A DNA stretch of 64,000 nucleotides, taken from Cloeon dipterum. Taxonomy: Eukaryota > Arthropoda > Insecta > Ephemeroptera > Baetidae. The stretch covers positions 20,605,681-20,669,680 of the forward strand of contig NC_088786.1 in the NCBI RefSeq assembly GCF_949628265.1, given 5' to 3'. The notes beneath the pieces were generated by a model that had not been told where the DNA came from, did not search any database, and saw only the letters and a program-made list of their open reading frames with translations. Positions 61,331-64,000 of the stretch are shown here, piece by piece. Position numbers and translations under genes: made by a program. Each line of letters starts with the position of its first letter. Position 1 is the first letter of the stretch.

Positions 61331-64000
61331 GTCTATTAACATAACATTTTGAGAATCTGCTCTGCGCGGCAAATCGAGTGGTCTACGATTTTATCATTTT
61401 GGGAACATTCGTGGCTTTTCCAAAATGTTCCATTAGAAAAGTGGCGTGGGAAAATCGCGTGCAGAATTTTAATGGCTTTAGTAGACCTTTATTATTTTCT
61501 ACGCAAAATTTGGCTTTATTTTGGCTTCTTCTATATTTATTTTGGGCTGCATAATTTGCTTGTAAATACAAGTAAGTCAATTTTTTAAACGGATTTTCCG
61601 CGGAATCAGGAGGAGGATATTTTTCCAAACTACATTATTAATGTTTCGAATTTTTATCAGCTACCTGAATTGGCCAAGAATTTAGCTTTAGTACTCGTAG
61701 CCGCTGAATTATAAAGTATAACTCGTACCCGCAATATGTTATTCGTTTTTTTTTTTTTAGCAAAAAAATCTCAATCTCGATTGCAATTTTCAAGATTTTA
61801 GACTTATTAACGGCCGTAGAATGTTTCCAAAATTCGAGACTTGGACGTCATTAACTCAAAAACCACGAATAACGTAAAATGTCCTTTGGCAATTAATTTT
61901 CCTCTAATTGCAAACTCTCTAGAATAAAAGAAAGAAAACAAATCAATTTTTCGGATTCATATAGGTCCGCTCTTCTGATGAGGGATGTGAAATTTTTCTG
62001 GCGCTTGATGAAGAAAATTGTGTACGTGTATTAATTTGTCTTTTGCAACATATGATTGTAAAAATCAAATGAAAAAGTTGTATTGCAAAAGTATAAAACA
62101 GCTAAAGAAAATTAATTGAATTTCCTATTTTTCAATTTTTCTATCTAAATTACAAAAGTATATTAATTTTTTTACAACCAAGAAAGATTTTCATATTCAT
62201 TATTTTTATATATTTATTGCCCTTTTTGCTGTGAAAATTATTTCCTGAAAGAAGATTGACCTGTTGAGGTCGAAGAATATTGAATTATAACAAATCTCAT
62301 CGCAATAACGTTTAATATCATTCAAGGCTCTAGCACTAGCAATTATCTTTGCTGTAATTTAAACCGCAATGAGCATCGAAGTCTGGGAAAACCTGCAGCA
62401 GAGTTGCGACCTCGCAGACTATTAATTTTCCTTGTGTTGGTCTCTGCCCTTTTCGCGGGGGCATGAAAATGGATAGGAATTCAAATTCCTTTTTGGCTTG
62501 ATCTGGCTTACGCCATGATGCTGACCCAACAACATTATAAATCACGTTAATTTTACCTGAAGGTGATACACGTGCGGAATCCAAGTTAGAAATTACTGCC
62601 ATTTTGGCTTAAAGTAGCATTCCAAGATTGTTCAAGAAAAAAGTCGAATTCCATTCATGCTGCCAGCAGCTGTGAGTGTAACGGAATTTTCGAGAGGGTC
62701 GTCTGGCGCCCTCGTTAGTTGAAAAAGGGCAGCAGGATGCGTCTGATGAAAAAATCATATTAAAAAGAGAGAAGGAAACGTGTCAAAAGGCATCTCTTTC
62801 AAGAGACTGAAAAGGTGCTGACGAAATGCACCGCCTTTTGTTCGAGATATCAGCAAATAAAGCGGCGTTTTCAACTTTTAAGATCAAGGCGAGAGTGTTT
62901 GCATTGTTGTCGACTGCACCTTGACATTATCTCGCAACAATAGGAAACACAATGCGACAAACACCTCTTTCCTTGTACGAAATTATTCTCCTCACAGAGA
63001 TAGATCTCGCGCGCGGCCGTTTCTTTTTTCCATATGATGAGAAGACTAGAGATCGTGTTCAATAACGCGAACGCATTCGAGCACCTACTCTCAGGGTGCT
63101 AATGAACCTTCTTGTCAGGTCGCCTTGCTCAATCTCGGCACTCGGGCAGCCTGCAGCTGAGAATTTTCTGACCTTAAGTCAAAAGCAAAAAAAGTCATCC
63201 AGCACGTTCGCAGCGACCTCTTTCTTCCAATTTACTGTTTATTTTTAGAATAAAGCTTGTTCAACTTACTCGCTTAACTGTCACATTGATTACGTCTGCT
63301 TCTTTTTGATATTTTGTCGGAATTCTTTCAAACAAAAGTTTTGCAGTCAATTCTTTTTTAAATGTAAATAATTTACAGATGATCTTCATTTCAAGGTGTA
63401 AAAGTTGGTATTCCCCCTCATAATTGTATAAGTAGCAAACGATGTAAGAAAAGCAGTTAGATAGGAAAAGAGAGTTCGACGCCTGCTCAACCTGTATTAG
63501 AACACACTCTTGAGAAATCAGCTGACAAGTAAAATCGATATTTTCGCCCTTGAATGCAGCATCTCAGAGGAACAGAAATGGGGAAACTTTGAAGAACGTG
63601 CAAACATGCGTTTTGCAGCCAGTTTCTCAAAATAAATAGCTCCAATTTTGACCACACTAGGAAATTGGCCTTGTTGAAATGTATTTTTTAAGCAAAAAAT
63701 ACATTTTTGGATGCAATTTTCGCATGCTTTTTGCAGGCAATGACGGAAACCAAAGGATAAACAAATCGGGCAGGACGTGATCGGTTTTTTGGCCGGTGTT
63801 GTGCAAATTTGCGGCTAATTACGACCACGCGATTACGTGCGAATCCGCGAGGTAAAAAATGGAAGCCAATCGATTGCGGTCATGGAACACAAGGGACAAA
63901 TAATAAACGACACGAAGAACGAGCAAACGAACCCAAATGCGTGCGCCAAGGCTGCCGCGAGAGAGCTGTTGAACCTGCAATTCGATTCTCCGTCGCAAAA

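Larger units (their letters stand above)
57890..64000. other. Gene-free right end
   Basis: No gene can be supported. Contents: a 91 bp tandem duplication (59674-59858), a GC-richer patch at 60100-60500 that might be a promoter or untranslated exon, a foldback element (60907-61330), and a GC-richer patch near 62650-63180. Minus-strand frame 62602-62336 (88 codons, good start context) and plus-strand frame 58384-58641 have no recognisable features. Confidence 0.45.

Noticed and set aside
62336-62602. 88-codon minus-strand frame with good start context
   Set aside because: No recognisable domain, no flanking splice continuity, and AT-rich surroundings; too weak to call a gene.

Overview
The window is nuclear DNA of an arthropod, most likely an insect. 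Coding is split into short exons with GT-AG introns. Exons are GC-rich and introns and spacers are AT-rich. The recognisable proteins look like insect orthologues, and there are no prokaryotic-style operons. All gene models below were built by hand from splice sites and reading-frame continuity, and every multi-exon model closes in frame.

Layout. (1) 1-540, minus strand: the 5' end of a kynurenine formamidase gene that runs off the left edge. (2) 2938-3658, plus: a small three-exon gene of 173 codons that I do not recognise; two related copies of a ~130 bp interspersed repeat lie on either side of it. (3) 4142-7716, minus: complete methylenetetrahydrofolate reductase in 12 exons, 641 aa. (4) 10764-16826, plus: complete glycogen synthase in 9 coding exons, 690 aa, with a C-terminal phosphorylation ladder. 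(5) 18322-20181, plus: an HSPBP1-type Hsp70 nucleotide-exchange factor, 321 aa. (6) 22301-23597, plus: a PP1 catalytic subunit of the beta type, 325 aa. (7) 26383-29532, plus: an SLC46-like major facilitator transporter, 476 aa. (8) 30.6-57.4 kb: three fatty acyl-CoA reductase (FAR) genes. FAR-A (plus) and FAR-B (minus) converge tail to tail. FAR-B and FAR-C (plus) diverge across about 10 kb of non-coding DNA with several candidate promoters and untranslated first exons. (9) 57.4-64 kb: no gene I can support. This stretch holds a duplicated FAR-C 3' end, a 91 bp tandem duplication and a 424 bp foldback element.

Function. Most of the window is housekeeping metabolism: tryptophan catabolism, one-carbon metabolism, glycogen synthesis, Hsp70 cycling and phosphatase signalling. 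PP1 is the classical activator of glycogen synthase by dephosphorylation, but these neighbours are independent eukaryotic genes and the proximity need not mean anything. The FAR cluster is the lineage-flexible part. FARs make fatty alcohols for cuticular wax, pheromone or ether lipid. These three share intron positions and differ by clean intron presence or absence, which records local duplication.

I found no evidence of a previously undescribed multi-gene system. The most unusual items are the foldback element with two mirror-image CTCF-like motifs, the triplicated FAR-C 3' end, the homopolymeric C tracts at matching places in one intron of FAR-B and FAR-C, the unrecognised small gene, and a PP1 with several substitutions at normally invariant positions.
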